Assembly (NCBI RefSeq): GCF_003991565.1
Contig: NZ_CP032819.1
Location: 2,294,001 to 2,358,000, forward strand
Source: Butyricimonas faecalis
Lineage (GTDB): Bacteria > Bacteroidota > Bacteroidia > Bacteroidales > Marinifilaceae
Direction: 5' to 3'
DNA length: 64,000 nt
This document shows positions 1 to 8,786 of the stretch, piece after piece. Within the stretch, counting starts at the first letter, position 1; each line of letters begins with the position of its first letter. The translations under genes were made by a program, and so were the position numbers. The notes beneath the pieces were generated by a model that did no database searches, had not been told where the DNA came from, and saw only the letters and a program-made list of their open reading frames with translations.

Positions 1-873
1 TCCATCCCGAACATCATACACCAGTTGTTCAGAAGGATGCAACACCGCCACTTCCCCCCGCGAGTTATCCACCTGCACACATCCCTCCACAAGCGTTGTC
101 TGAACACATTTCTCGTCCGGATAAGCCCTGACATTAAACCGTGTCCCCAAAACCTTAACATCCAACTTCTCCGTGTTAACAATAAAAGGACGTTCAGCAT
201 CTTTCGCGACCTCTAGGAAAACCTCACCGGCAACCCAAATCCGACGTTCATCACCTTGGAATACAACCGGGAAACGAATGTAACTTTCCGAGTTTACCCA
301 AATCCGCGTTCCGTCACTCAGCGTCACCTTGTATTCTCCGCCACGGGGAACCGTTATCTCGTTATAGGTCGTCTCGGCACATGTACTCGTGTCTTCAACT
401 TGATAGTTCAACCCGCCCGGATCATTTACAATTCGTTTCGAACCATCCATCAAATCAAAATTCTCAGGACTCAACACTTTGGAACTCCCATCCGATAAAG
501 TTAATGTTGCCAATGATTTACCCGGTTGCAAAGCAATCTTCCCCGAAGAAATCCCCTCTTGTTTCATTTGTAATAAAAACGTGACCAGCAAAGGCAGCAC
601 AATAACGGCAGCTGCAGCAACATATTTCCACATACTTCGCTTCCTCGTCCGAATCGTACCCCACAAACGGTCAAAATCATAATAGGAATCAAAACGCCGA
701 TACACGGCATCCTTATCCCGATAGGATTCCGAAGTTATTATTTGTTGAAACAATTTCCGATGATCCTCCGCGGCATTCATCCACTCCGTTAGTTCCTCCA
801 GCTCGCTCTCGGTAATCGTTCCCTTGATGTAGGCAAAAATAATATCCGCTATCTTGAAATTCTCTTCTGACAT
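1..873 (-). CDS. FecR-family anti-sigma factor (C-terminus cut by window edge)
   Basis: The minus-strand frame opens at ATG 873 (MSEENFKIADIIFAYIKG) and stays open to base 1. A cytoplasmic N-terminal segment of about 80 residues precedes one membrane helix near residues 82-100 (YVAAAAVIVLPLLVTFLL). The periplasmic FecR domain follows, with the typical TVPRGGEYKVTLSDGT and VWVNSE-like stretch, GEVFLEVAKD and GTRFNVRAY. FecR proteins hold a partner ECF sigma factor until a TonB-dependent receptor signals substrate binding. The sigma gene lies immediately upstream (1047-1619), so the two probably form one unit, with a SusC/SusD-type receptor expected beyond the left edge. The substrate cannot be told from here. 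Confidence 0.93.
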   Translation of the reverse strand, partial: MSEENFKIADIIFAYIKGTITESELEELTEWMNAAEDHRKLFQQIITSESYRDKDAVYRRFDSYYDFDRLWGTIRTRKRSMWKYVAAAAVIVLPLLVTFLLQMKQEGISSGKIALQPGKSLATLTLSDGSSKVLSPENFDLMDGSKRIVNDPGGLNYQVEDTSTCAETTYNEITVPRGGEYKVTLSDGTRIWVNSESYIRFPVVFQGDERRIWVAGEVFLEVAKDAERPFIVNTEKLDVKVLGTRFNVRAYPDEKCVQTTLVEGCVQVDNSRGEVAVLHPSEQLVYDVRDG

Positions 874-1046
874 AATCTACTTCTTTTTGTCACTATAACA
901 CGAAAACCATCAAAGCATACTAGTCATGATGCATTTTTTTTTGAAAAAAATGCATTTTATTATTTCCATAGCGATCACAAAGCCTTATGACAGTTCAAGG
1001 GAACAATTAATTGACCTGCCTTCAAATGTCGTTACAAGTATCGCGA

Positions 1047-1619
1047 CTAACAAATATCAGATAATAATAACAAAAAGAATATTTTGTCTTGCAGCCTAGC
1101 CCGTAGAATTTCCCTGGCCCGCGCCCGTTGATTACGCACCGTATTTTCCGAAATATCCAAGGTCTTTGCAATCTCAGGTATGGACATATCCAATAACGTC
1201 AAATTAAAAACTTTCCGCATCGCCTCCGGCAAACGCTCCACCTCATTACGAATCTGACGATGCACATCCTCCTCTATCATAAAATCATTCTCCCGCACTT
1301 CCGCAAATGTCTCCAACTCCGAGTCATTAAAAGAAATTTTTCTCACCCTTGCATAATCACGGTTATAATTCAAACAAGCATTACGAACTGAAAGATACAT
1401 GAATGAACGTAATGAATAAATAGATTGGAAATCGGTTCTTCGAGCCCATACTTTTATAAATACCTCCTGCACTATATCCACCACCGCTGCATCATTCTTC
1501 ACGAAACGGGTTCCAAATGCACATAGTGCATGAAAGAACAGACGGTAAATCTCCTTTAGCGCACACTCTTTACCTTTGTTCAAATTTTGAAGTATATCTA
1601 ATTCTATATCTTCCATCAC
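1047..1619 (-). CDS. ECF RNA polymerase sigma-70 factor, FecI-like
   Basis: This 190-residue protein has the two ECF regions. Region 2 lies around residues 25-90 (FVKNDAAVVDIVQEVFIKVWARR, then SFMYLSVRNACLNYNR). Region 4 lies around residues 125-178 (LPEAMRKVFNLTLLDMSIPEIAKTL, then ISENTVRNQRARAREIL, a helix-turn-helix). It would direct RNA polymerase to a few promoters, normally those of its own fecR and a neighbouring TonB-dependent nutrient receptor. fecR starts 173 bases downstream. A minus-strand TACATTTG (complement at 1638-1645) could be its -7 element but lacks a well-placed -33 box. Start codons 1619 and 1616 are adjacent (MM). Confidence 0.95.
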   Translation of the reverse strand: MMEDIELDILQNLNKGKECALKEIYRLFFHALCAFGTRFVKNDAAVVDIVQEVFIKVWARRTDFQSIYSLRSFMYLSVRNACLNYNRDYARVRKISFNDSELETFAEVRENDFMIEEDVHRQIRNEVERLPEAMRKVFNLTLLDMSIPEIAKTLDISENTVRNQRARAREILRARLQDKIFFLLLLSDIC

Positions 1620-1800
1620 TTCCGTTTCTATGTCTTACAAATGTATAAAAAACTCAACATTTTTTATATCTCTCAAAAACAAAAAAACAACACACACAAT
1701 CTCTTTTTTACATCACGAAACACAATTCCTTGATTCTCAAAATACCAGCCTATCGTTTCATTTTTTTAGCTCATCAACCCATTTTTTTCTTCCATTTTAT

Positions 1801-1831
1801 TTTGCGGAATTCAACAAAACCCCTATATTTG
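1801..1831 (+). promoter_or_regulatory. Bacteroidota promoter for tRNA-Asn
   Basis: TTTG at 1801-1804 and TATATTTG at 1824-1831 are separated by 19 bases, matching the TTTG-N19/20-TAnnTTTG consensus of the Bacteroidota primary sigma factor. The tRNA begins 18 bases after the -7 box. Confidence 0.8.
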
Positions 1832-1849
1832 CATCGCTTTTGAGAAAAT

Positions 1850-1926
1850 TCCTTAGTAGCTCAGTTGGTTAGAGCGGCGGACTGTTAATCCGTAGGTCGT
1901 AGGTTCAAGTCCTACCTGAGGAGCCA
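1850..1926 (+). tRNA. tRNA-Asn (anticodon GTT), CCA encoded
   Basis: A full cloverleaf can be drawn. Acceptor arm TCCTTAG pairs with CTGAGGA (one T-G pair). The D arm has AGCTCAGTTGGTTAGAGC. The anticodon arm is CGGACTGTTAATCCG with GTT at 1884-1886. The T arm has GTAGGTTCAAGTCCTAC. The discriminator is G, and the 3' CCA is encoded at 1924-1926. No other tRNA is seen in the window. Confidence 0.97.
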
Positions 1927-1934
1927 AGAAGTTG

Positions 1935-1962
1935 AAAGTCAGTAGAAATACTGACTTTTTTT
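1935..1962 (+). terminator. Rho-independent terminator after tRNA-Asn
   Basis: A perfect 10-bp stem (AAAGTCAGTA / TACTGACTTT) with loop GAAA is followed by a T run, starting 9 bases after the tRNA CCA end. Confidence 0.85.
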
Positions 1963-1990
1963 AATGTCCAAATATTTGCCAAGCATGGGA

Positions 1991-2124
1991 CTGTCTAACA
2001 AGTCTTATTCCTATCAATAAGCTACCCCCTCCAACTCCCCCTTACACAGGGGGAGGGTTGATTACCAAGCAGTTTTTCCTCCTATGTAGGAGGGATTCTG
2101 GGAGATAGTCATTAAATGGGCTCA
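1991..2124 (+). repeat. MITE-like repeat, copy 1 (right end decayed)
   Basis: The left end carries GTCTAACAAGTCTTATTCC. The body has a C-rich/G-rich hairpin (ACTCCCCC...GGGGGAGGG), GGTTGATTACCAAGC and TAGTCATTAAA, nearly identical to the copy at 13778-13927. The right terminal inverted repeat is not recognisable here (ATTAAATGGGCTC). There is no coding frame. Confidence 0.75.
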
Positions 2125-2370
2125 CGTGAATAGGTGAATATCTTGTTCTTCGCGGTGTCGATACCATTCTTTTCAAGCAAAGAGTTGGTTTAGATGAAAA
2201 AAGCAAATAGACCCTTTGATATAGTATTCAAACAAGTAGTTTTTTCCAATATATTTGGGGAACACCGACGCTTCACTTCCGCTCACGAGCGGAAGCGCAC
2301 CGAAGTTGTACCGAAAGAATACCGAAATTATCACCTGTTTGCACCGGGACCACAACGGTTAATCACCGAA
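2125..2370. other. Intergenic region without recognised gene
   Basis: No convincing coding frame was seen on either strand. It holds one perfect 9-bp palindromic hairpin (CTTCCGCTC / GAGCGGAAG, 2276-2295) with no T tract. It lies 3' of the histidine kinase gene. Confidence 0.5.
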
Positions 2371-5025
2371 TCATATCCCCTCCTCCTTTGGCTTCTGATA
2401 AGGAATTCTAAAATAAAACGTAGTTCCTTCGCCTAAAACTGACTCCACCCAAATCTGACCTTCTAGGAGTTCAATAATAGCCCCACAAATGGAAAGTCCC
2501 AACCCGGTTCCCTGCTTAAACTCATTCACTTTATAAAAACGATCAAAAATATGCTCCAGATTTTCCGGAGAAATACCTATTCCCGTATCTTTAACCCAAC
2601 ACTCAACCCATACATCATCCGAAGTAATCTTGGCACCAACGACAATATGCCCTTGCGTGGTAAATTTCTTGGCATTCCCTATTAAATTCATAAATACTTT
2701 TGTCAATTTCACCTCATCCGTCATAACCCATAATCCCTCTTGAGGCCCTTCATTTATCAACTTAACATCTTGCTCCATATTTAAGTGGCCGATATCCAAC
2801 ATGGAATGAACCAAGAAATGCAAATCACACTCACTAAAAAATACCTTGTCCATTCCGGCTTCCAAACGGGATAAATCAAGTACATCATCCAGCAACCCCA
2901 ACAATGTCAAGCTATTATTCGTGATCATATCACTACTCAACTTTCTCTCCTCAGAGGAGATGCCTTCTTCCACCATCAAATTGGCAAAACCGACGATGCT
3001 GTTCAAAGGTGTCCGAATTTCGTGCGAAATATTCGCCACGAAAGCAGATTTCAACCGATCGGATTCCTCTGCCTTACCCATGGCTATTGCCATCTCTTCC
3101 TCTGCCACCTTGTAACGGTTGATATCTATTCCCATCCCGTACACGTATTTCGCTTTCCGTCCATCACTCATCTCCACGGACTCAACCACTCCCCGGTTCT
3201 CCAACCAGCGATACTCCCCGGGATATAAATAATCCACCCGGAAAACAACAACAAACTCTTTCAATTCCCCTTTGGCTATCCCTTTCAGACAAGTCAACAA
3301 TTCTCCCCGGTCATCCGGATGGATATGAGCCATGTATTTTTCAATTGTACTTAAATCCCGATTCAATGCCTCATCCTTCGAGAAACTCTCTCCTATCGTC
3401 ATGATATTATTATCCATATCATAACACCAAGAGTAAGCCTGCAAAGCATTTATCGAGATACGCAAAAAAGTTTGTTGCTGCCACTCCCGAGTAACATCGC
3501 GCAACATGATCACGGCCCCGTTCACGTCTCCATTTTCATTCAATAAAGGAGAAACGCTTCCTGTCACTTGTTGCACGGGAACCCCACACGAAATTAACAC
3601 CGTATTCAATGCCAACTCCCGACGCTTGTTCTCTCTCATCACCTTCCGTACAAAATCTTCAATTCCATCCCCGACTTGATCGCGGTTGATCTCGCAAATC
3701 TCCTTCAAGGATTTACCAATCACGTTCCCTTCACATCCCAAACCGACCACCGAAGCATGGTTTAACTCGATCACTCGCAACGTCTTATCTACCACCAAAA
3801 TGCCTTCACTCATAGAAGACAAGGTATTAGACAATATTTCGGTCTTTTTTTTCAACATTTCAGCCATCCGAAGGGCTGATTGTTCTAAAAAAACACTTCG
3901 ATGCAACATTTCCCGATATCTCAAATGAGATAACACCAAGACCAAGACAAGCAGTAATAACAATACAAAGACAACTCCCGCAATCCAAATGTAATTCCCA
4001 TACGTCCGCCAAAAGACATCCCGTTCATTAATAATCAAACTTTTACCCGGGAGATCCTTCCGTTCCACCTGCCAACGTTTCAATTGATTTTCATCAAAAA
4101 CCGGAACAGGACGAACCGTATCTATCGGAATCGCTTTCGCCTGCTCTCCATTCAAAATTCGTTTCCCGATTTTTCCGGCCATGACTCCCATCTGATCGGC
4201 AAATGTCACCATTCCCCCAAAAATTCCCTTTCCCAAACCGTTATCCATCACCGTAAAAATCGGGACCGGACATTCATGAGCATACATGGAATAATAAATA
4301 TCCGGATCGAGATACACGCCCCGTTTACCGTGTTGCCACGTGGTCAGGATAACAAAAGAAAGGGGATAAACCTCTTGCAACTCCTTTATAAAACTATTCA
4401 CGTTCGAAATGGTGTCTCCCGCAAAGATTATCGGAAAACGCTCGCAATATTTGGACAATTGTTGTCGAGCCAAAGCCTCATGCACCCGCCCCGCTCCCGA
4501 CAGATCCGAAAACACGTAAACTTTTTGCGCCTCCGGGAATAATTTCCGTCCTAACAAAAATAATTGCTCATAATCAATAGCGCAAATAACTCCCGTCACT
4601 TGATCAAAACCCGACTTTTTCGAATACTGCATAACACCACAAAACACGATAGGCGTTTCCTTTACCAGAGGAATATCCAATGAAAAAAGGGCTTTATTGG
4701 CCTCTTCGTCCAAAACAATTATCAAATCCAACTTTCCCTTAATCTCCCGTAATTGTGCCTCTAATAAAGAATTTCTCACCTCTGTACTTGTCAGCCGTTT
4801 AGAATCCAAATAAACTACCCTCAAATCTATATTGTATCCCGTCCGTTCAAGCTGTTTTCTCACCCCATTCAACACCTTACGTTCCCACACTTGTTCCGGA
4901 TGATACGAGCTAACAAACAAAACCCGTCTGATTTCTAAAGGAGTATCAACACTCCCTTCAACACGCTGGGCATATCCCAACTCCCCACACCCAAAGAACA
5001 GTACAAACAATAGAAAGACTTTCAT
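2371..5025 (-). CDS. Sensor histidine kinase with ABC-type substrate-binding sensor domain and two PAS domains
   Basis: Start 5025 is chosen because it places a signal peptide at the N-terminus (MKVFLLFVLFFGCGELGYAQ). In-frame upstream ATGs at 5055 and 5100 would precede it with unrelated residues. Order in the 884-residue product: a periplasmic region (about 30-340) resembling ABC substrate-binding proteins; a membrane helix (345-366); PAS (400-510) and a second PAS (525-640); HisKA with the phospho-acceptor in NISHEIRTPLN (His about 668); and HATPase with NLIGNAKKF, DTGIGI and GTGLGLSI. No receiver domain or response regulator is adjacent, so its partner is unknown. The small-molecule ligand cannot be read from sequence. 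Confidence 0.9.
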   Translation of the reverse strand: MKVFLLFVLFFGCGELGYAQRVEGSVDTPLEIRRVLFVSSYHPEQVWERKVLNGVRKQLERTGYNIDLRVVYLDSKRLTSTEVRNSLLEAQLREIKGKLDLIIVLDEEANKALFSLDIPLVKETPIVFCGVMQYSKKSGFDQVTGVICAIDYEQLFLLGRKLFPEAQKVYVFSDLSGAGRVHEALARQQLSKYCERFPIIFAGDTISNVNSFIKELQEVYPLSFVILTTWQHGKRGVYLDPDIYYSMYAHECPVPIFTVMDNGLGKGIFGGMVTFADQMGVMAGKIGKRILNGEQAKAIPIDTVRPVPVFDENQLKRWQVERKDLPGKSLIINERDVFWRTYGNYIWIAGVVFVLLLLLVLVLVLSHLRYREMLHRSVFLEQSALRMAEMLKKKTEILSNTLSSMSEGILVVDKTLRVIELNHASVVGLGCEGNVIGKSLKEICEINRDQVGDGIEDFVRKVMRENKRRELALNTVLISCGVPVQQVTGSVSPLLNENGDVNGAVIMLRDVTREWQQQTFLRISINALQAYSWCYDMDNNIMTIGESFSKDEALNRDLSTIEKYMAHIHPDDRGELLTCLKGIAKGELKEFVVVFRVDYLYPGEYRWLENRGVVESVEMSDGRKAKYVYGMGIDINRYKVAEEEMAIAMGKAEESDRLKSAFVANISHEIRTPLNSIVGFANLMVEEGISSEERKLSSDMITNNSLTLLGLLDDVLDLSRLEAGMDKVFFSECDLHFLVHSMLDIGHLNMEQDVKLINEGPQEGLWVMTDEVKLTKVFMNLIGNAKKFTTQGHIVVGAKITSDDVWVECWVKDTGIGISPENLEHIFDRFYKVNEFKQGTGLGLSICGAIIELLEGQIWVESVLGEGTTFYFRIPYQKPKEEGI

Positions 5026-5285
5026 AGGCCAATATTTTTTCGTAATCCAACACATACTTTCATATGTAAAGGTAATCTTTTTATCCAGAATCAGACACAA
5101 ATGCGACTATTTTGCAAAAGTTGCACATGAAAATATATCTGAATTTCAATTTCAAATTCTTTAACGCCCTACTCCCACGCGGGAAAGCACATAATCACAC
5201 ATATTTCTTTAATACACAACCAAAATCATTGTTGTTGTTTCAAATATTTATTATATTGCAAATCAATCTAAAACCAATAAACATT

Positions 5286-5603
5286 ATGGCAACACTAGAA
5301 ATTCATGGAAAGACGTTCGAAGTTGATGGCGACGGTTTCCTCACCGATCCCTCCATCTGGAATGAAGACGTGGCAAAACTCTTTGCAGAGGCAGATGGAA
5401 TCACGGAATTAAACGACAAACATTGGGCAATTATCAAAATTATTCGTGATAATTTTGAAGAAAAGGGGAATGCCCCGATGGTACGTACCATCTGCAAAGA
5501 AACAGGACTAAAATTGAAAGACATTTATGAATTGTTCCCATTAGGACCAGCCCGAGGAGCGTGTCGGGTGGCCGGGTTACCGAAACCCGACGGGTGCGTC
5601 TAA
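5286..5603 (+). CDS. dsrC: DsrC/TusE-family sulfur carrier with both C-terminal cysteines
   Basis: The 105-residue start at 5286 (MATLEIHGKTFEVD) matches the family start; a longer frame upstream has no family resemblance. The flexible C-terminal arm is complete: Cys93 (GACRVAG) and the penultimate Cys104 (KPDGCV), 11 residues apart. TusE proteins that act only in tRNA thiolation keep just the penultimate Cys, so this is the DsrC type that can form an intramolecular disulfide or trisulfide. In sulfate reducers DsrC-trisulfide is the substrate of the membrane DsrMKJOP complex. Here the next genes encode DsrM-like and DsrK-like proteins, then a cysteine desulfurase, and dsrAB is absent from the window. 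Identity is firm; the partners are inferred from context. Confidence 0.93.
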   Translation: MATLEIHGKTFEVDGDGFLTDPSIWNEDVAKLFAEADGITELNDKHWAIIKIIRDNFEEKGNAPMVRTICKETGLKLKDIYELFPLGPARGACRVAGLPKPDGCV

Positions 5604-5614
5604 TATCCACGACC

Positions 5615-6276
5615 ATGTCTTGGTATATTTGGACTTCGTTAGCTGCACTTCTTTTTTGCGTAGTGCTACTGGGGGATATTTCGTACGACTTTTAAAACAT
5701 GGTCCTCCCAAGGACCTTTCGCAAAAGTCGGGAAATATTGCCCAGGCAGTCTGTTACTCTTGTATCGGAGCCATGTCACCTATGCAAAAAGAATCAGCCT
5801 ATTTACACCTGCCCACTTACACGGCAGGTATATTTTTTCATATAGGCAACTTTTTGGCAATAGCCGTGTATCTTCTATTCACGCTTGCGGTTATTTTCAA
5901 ATTCCAAATTCCTATTGAAAGCGCAACGAACCTCATCGTCATGATCTTGGCAGCGATCATCTTTATTGCTGCCATTTGCGGGCTGGCTCTATTTATCAAA
6001 CGACTGGCCAAACAAGAACTCAGGGAGTTATCCTGCGCGGATGATTATATTTCTAATCTTCTCTGCACCATCATGCTCTTTCTGACGACCTACTGCCTAC
6101 TCACCTTACAGTTCGGGGCGGCATATTATATCATCATGGCTCTTCTCTTCGTGTGGATGCCCCTGGGCAAAATCAAACACGTGCTTTACTTTTTCTTTGC
6201 CAGGTATCATTTGGGCTTTTTCTACGGTTGGCGTGGAACATGGCCTCCTAAAAAAGCGATTCAATATGACAAATAA
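5615..6276 (+). pseudogene. DsrM/NarI-like membrane cytochrome b subunit, frameshifted
   Basis: The ATG at 5615 opens MSWYIWTSLAALLFCVVLLG, a plausible first membrane helix, but hits TAA at 5693. The rest of the protein continues in the next frame from about 5674 (GYFVRLLKHGPPKDL) to 6276. Restoring one G to the five-G run 5671-5675 joins the two into one reading frame of about 220 residues. The joined protein has five hydrophobic helices and histidines typical of DsrM/NarI heme b proteins (YTAGIFFHIGNFLA, and GKIKHVLYFFFARYHLG near the end). It would carry electrons between the quinone pool and the DsrK-like subunit encoded next, which overlaps its 3' end by 11 bases. This could be a sequencing error, a real null mutation or slippage. 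Heme binding is inferred. Confidence 0.7.
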
Positions 6277-7567
6277 TATCACAAACGAACAAAAAGCCAA
6301 AGCCCTCGCCATTATCTCGAACACGAATGACAGCAAATTGGAAACTCACTTGAATGCCTGTGTTCGTTGCGGTTTGTGTGCATCCAGTTGCATGTACTAC
6401 CTCACGATGAAAGAAGGCAAATACATCCCGGCACGAAAAGTAGACCTCGTCAGTTCCATTTACCGACGTTACAAAACATGGCAGGGAGCCATGTTCCCGT
6501 CACTATTTCATGCCCGGGAACTGAATCAAGAAACATGCGACGAAATGGTTGACTCCCTGTTCGGGGCTTGCACCATGTGCGGGCGCTGCGTAAAACACTG
6601 TTCGATCGGGGTGGACATTCCCTTCCTGGTAAAAAAAGGGCGCGAAATGCTTGCTGTCATGGGACTCGTTCCAAAAACACTCCAAGCAACCGTCGATGCG
6701 GCAGTCAACACCGGGAACAACATGGGTATTCCCACCGAAGAATTTGTTGACACGATACAATGGATGGAAGAGGAACTGCAAGACGAACTGGAAGACGAGA
6801 AAGCCGGCATCTTTCTTGATCTGCCCGACAAAAACGTCTTTTATACCTTGAACCCGCGGGAACCCAAATTCTTCCCTCTATCAATCTCTGCCATGGCAAA
6901 GGTGTTCTACGCCGCAGGAGAAGAGTGGACCCTCTCGTCCAAATACTACGACGTAACAAACTACGGGTATTTCAACGGCAACAATGAAGAGGCCACTCAA
7001 ATCGCCCGCAATCTTTACGATGAAATTCACCGCCTACACGGCAAACGTCTTGTCCTCGGGGAATGCGGTCACGGCTCAAGAGCCATGCGCTGGGAAGGTC
7101 CCAATTACCTCAAGACTCCGTATGATTTTGACACGCTTACCGTGGTTGAACTCATCGGGGAATACATCCGAAGCGGCAGGATCAAGCTCGACAAAACACG
7201 GAACAACAAAGTCGTCACTATCCACGACCCGTGTAATTTGGTTCGTAACGGGGGACTTCTCGATGAAATCCGTTTCGTGGTCAACGCGGCTGCCGCAAAC
7301 GTGGTGGAAATGACACCCTACGGCACGGACAACTTCTGCTGTGGCGGTGGTGGCGGGGCTCTCGCGATGAGCGAGTACAACGAACGTCGTCTGAACATCG
7401 GCAAAATCAAAGCCGATCAAATCACCGCGACAAAAGCCGAGATTGTCGTGACCCCATGCCACAATTGTGTAGACCAGCTATCTCAAATTAATCATACATA
7501 CAAACTGGGTATCACCATAAAGACGGTGGCGGAATTGGTTGCAGATGCCCTGGTCATTGAAAGTTGA
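6266..7567 (+). CDS. DsrK/HdrD-like iron-sulfur protein
   Basis: The 433-residue start at 6266 (MTNNITNEQ) overlaps the stop of the preceding gene. Two [4Fe-4S] ferredoxin motifs come first: CVRCGLCASSC (Cys32/35/38/42) and CTMCGRCVKHC. Two CCG-type halves follow: the first is degenerate (GECGHGSRAMRW), the second complete (HDPCN, then FCCGGGGG and TPCHNC). This is the HdrD/DsrK architecture, whose CCG domain binds the noncubane [4Fe-4S] cluster that reduces disulfides. With DsrC and a DsrM-like subunit beside it, the natural substrate is oxidised DsrC. GlpC and LutA relatives share the fold, but the gene neighbours favour DsrK. Confidence 0.88.
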   Translation: MTNNITNEQKAKALAIISNTNDSKLETHLNACVRCGLCASSCMYYLTMKEGKYIPARKVDLVSSIYRRYKTWQGAMFPSLFHARELNQETCDEMVDSLFGACTMCGRCVKHCSIGVDIPFLVKKGREMLAVMGLVPKTLQATVDAAVNTGNNMGIPTEEFVDTIQWMEEELQDELEDEKAGIFLDLPDKNVFYTLNPREPKFFPLSISAMAKVFYAAGEEWTLSSKYYDVTNYGYFNGNNEEATQIARNLYDEIHRLHGKRLVLGECGHGSRAMRWEGPNYLKTPYDFDTLTVVELIGEYIRSGRIKLDKTRNNKVVTIHDPCNLVRNGGLLDEIRFVVNAAAANVVEMTPYGTDNFCCGGGGGALAMSEYNERRLNIGKIKADQITATKAEIVVTPCHNCVDQLSQINHTYKLGITIKTVAELVADALVIES

Positions 7568-7589
7568 AAAACCTAAAATTTATAATCTT

Positions 7590-8753
7590 ATGAGCAAATT
7601 AATCTACCTAGACAATTCAGCAACCAGCTTCCCGAAGCCGGATGTAGTTTATGATTTCATGAACGACTTTTATCGTAAACATGGTGTAAACCCGGGACGT
7701 TCCGGATTTGATGCTGCCGTTGAAACGGAAGAGGTTGTAAATTCCACCCGTAAAATGTTGACCAAACTATTCAACGGCGGGAATGACCACAACAGACTAA
7801 CGTTCAGCTATAACGCCACGGACTCCTTGAACTTGATCATTAACGGCCTAGTAGAAAAAGGCATTCACGTGGTGTCAACCATGCTGGAACACAACTCCGT
7901 GTTGCGCCCGTTGAATATGCATCATCAAAACGGGACCATTGACTTGACTTACGTGCCTTTCGACGAGCACGGCTATGTACATCCCGATGATATAAAGAAC
8001 GCCATTCGCCCGAACACGAAATTTGTTGTCGTGACCCATTGCTCCAACGTGCTGGGAACGATCCAACCATTGACTGAGATCGGCAAAATCTGTAAAGAGA
8101 AAGGGGTTATCTTCGTGGTTGACGGTAGTCAAGGAGCCGGAGCTGTTGACTTAGACATGCAGGAATCCGGCATTGACGTGTATTGCTTCACGGGCCACAA
8201 ATGCCTCATGGGCCCGACAGGTATAGGCGGTTCATACGTGCGTGAAGGTATCGAAATCAAACATACCCGAGCCGGAGGTACCGGAGTCCGCTCCGCTTAT
8301 CCCGTACATCTGGACGAATATCCTTACCGCTTGGAATACGGGACCCTTAACTTGTTAGGGGTTGCCGGATTGAACGCCGGGGTAAAATGGATTCAAGAAC
8401 AAGGAATCATGAACATCCATCACCGGGAAATCCTACTTTGGGATAAACTCCGCAAAGCTTTACAGGACATCGAAGGAGTAACCACTTATTGCGCCAGCAG
8501 CATAGAAAACCAGAACCCGGTATTAAGCTTCAACATCAACGGCTTCGACTCGGGAGACGTGGGAACCATGCTTGACGTGGATTATAATATTGCCGTACGT
8601 ACCGGATTACAATGTGCCCCGAAAGTACACGAAGTCATCGGCACATTCGATCTTCACGGAACTGTCCGCATGAGTATCGGCGCTTTCACCACGGAAGAGG
8701 ACGTGAACACAGCTATTGAGGCTGTGAAAGAAATTGCTGCAATCAGGAATTAA
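7590..8753 (+). CDS. Cysteine desulfurase-family PLP enzyme (aminotransferase class V)
   Basis: The start at 7590 gives MSKLIYLDNSATSFPKPD, a standard N-terminus for the group. PLP lysine: TGHKCLMGPTG (Lys204). Cofactor-side motifs: VVDGSQGAG and HNSVLRPL. The likely persulfide cysteine is Cys342 in RTGLQCAPKVHE. The family takes sulfur from L-cysteine as an enzyme persulfide, or removes selenium from selenocysteine. It is the last gene of the dsrC operon, 22 bases after the DsrK-like gene, so it may load sulfur on DsrC. No iscU or sufBCD is nearby, which argues against a dedicated Fe-S assembly role. The acceptor is inference. Confidence 0.88.
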   Translation: MSKLIYLDNSATSFPKPDVVYDFMNDFYRKHGVNPGRSGFDAAVETEEVVNSTRKMLTKLFNGGNDHNRLTFSYNATDSLNLIINGLVEKGIHVVSTMLEHNSVLRPLNMHHQNGTIDLTYVPFDEHGYVHPDDIKNAIRPNTKFVVVTHCSNVLGTIQPLTEIGKICKEKGVIFVVDGSQGAGAVDLDMQESGIDVYCFTGHKCLMGPTGIGGSYVREGIEIKHTRAGGTGVRSAYPVHLDEYPYRLEYGTLNLLGVAGLNAGVKWIQEQGIMNIHHREILLWDKLRKALQDIEGVTTYCASSIENQNPVLSFNINGFDSGDVGTMLDVDYNIAVRTGLQCAPKVHEVIGTFDLHGTVRMSIGAFTTEEDVNTAIEAVKEIAAIRN

Positions 8754-8758
8754 TCACC

Positions 8759-8786
8759 GAGGCTGAACAGGTCTTATCCAACATCA
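8759..8786 (+). repeat. Left fragment of a MITE-like repeat interrupted by the group II intron
   Basis: AACAGGTCTTATCCAACATCA resembles the left end of the repeat family (AACAAGTCTTATTCCTATCA). It stops exactly at the proposed intron 3' end, and the remainder of the repeat resumes at 10714. The match is short and imperfect. Confidence 0.45.

Noticed and set aside
1850..1926. tRNA-Asn as attachment site of an integrated element
   Set aside because: No integrase and no second copy of the tRNA 3' end were seen in the window.
5112..5285. Long N-terminal extension of DsrC
   Set aside because: The frame is open but the residues are not like the family; ATG 5286 gives the standard 105-residue DsrC.
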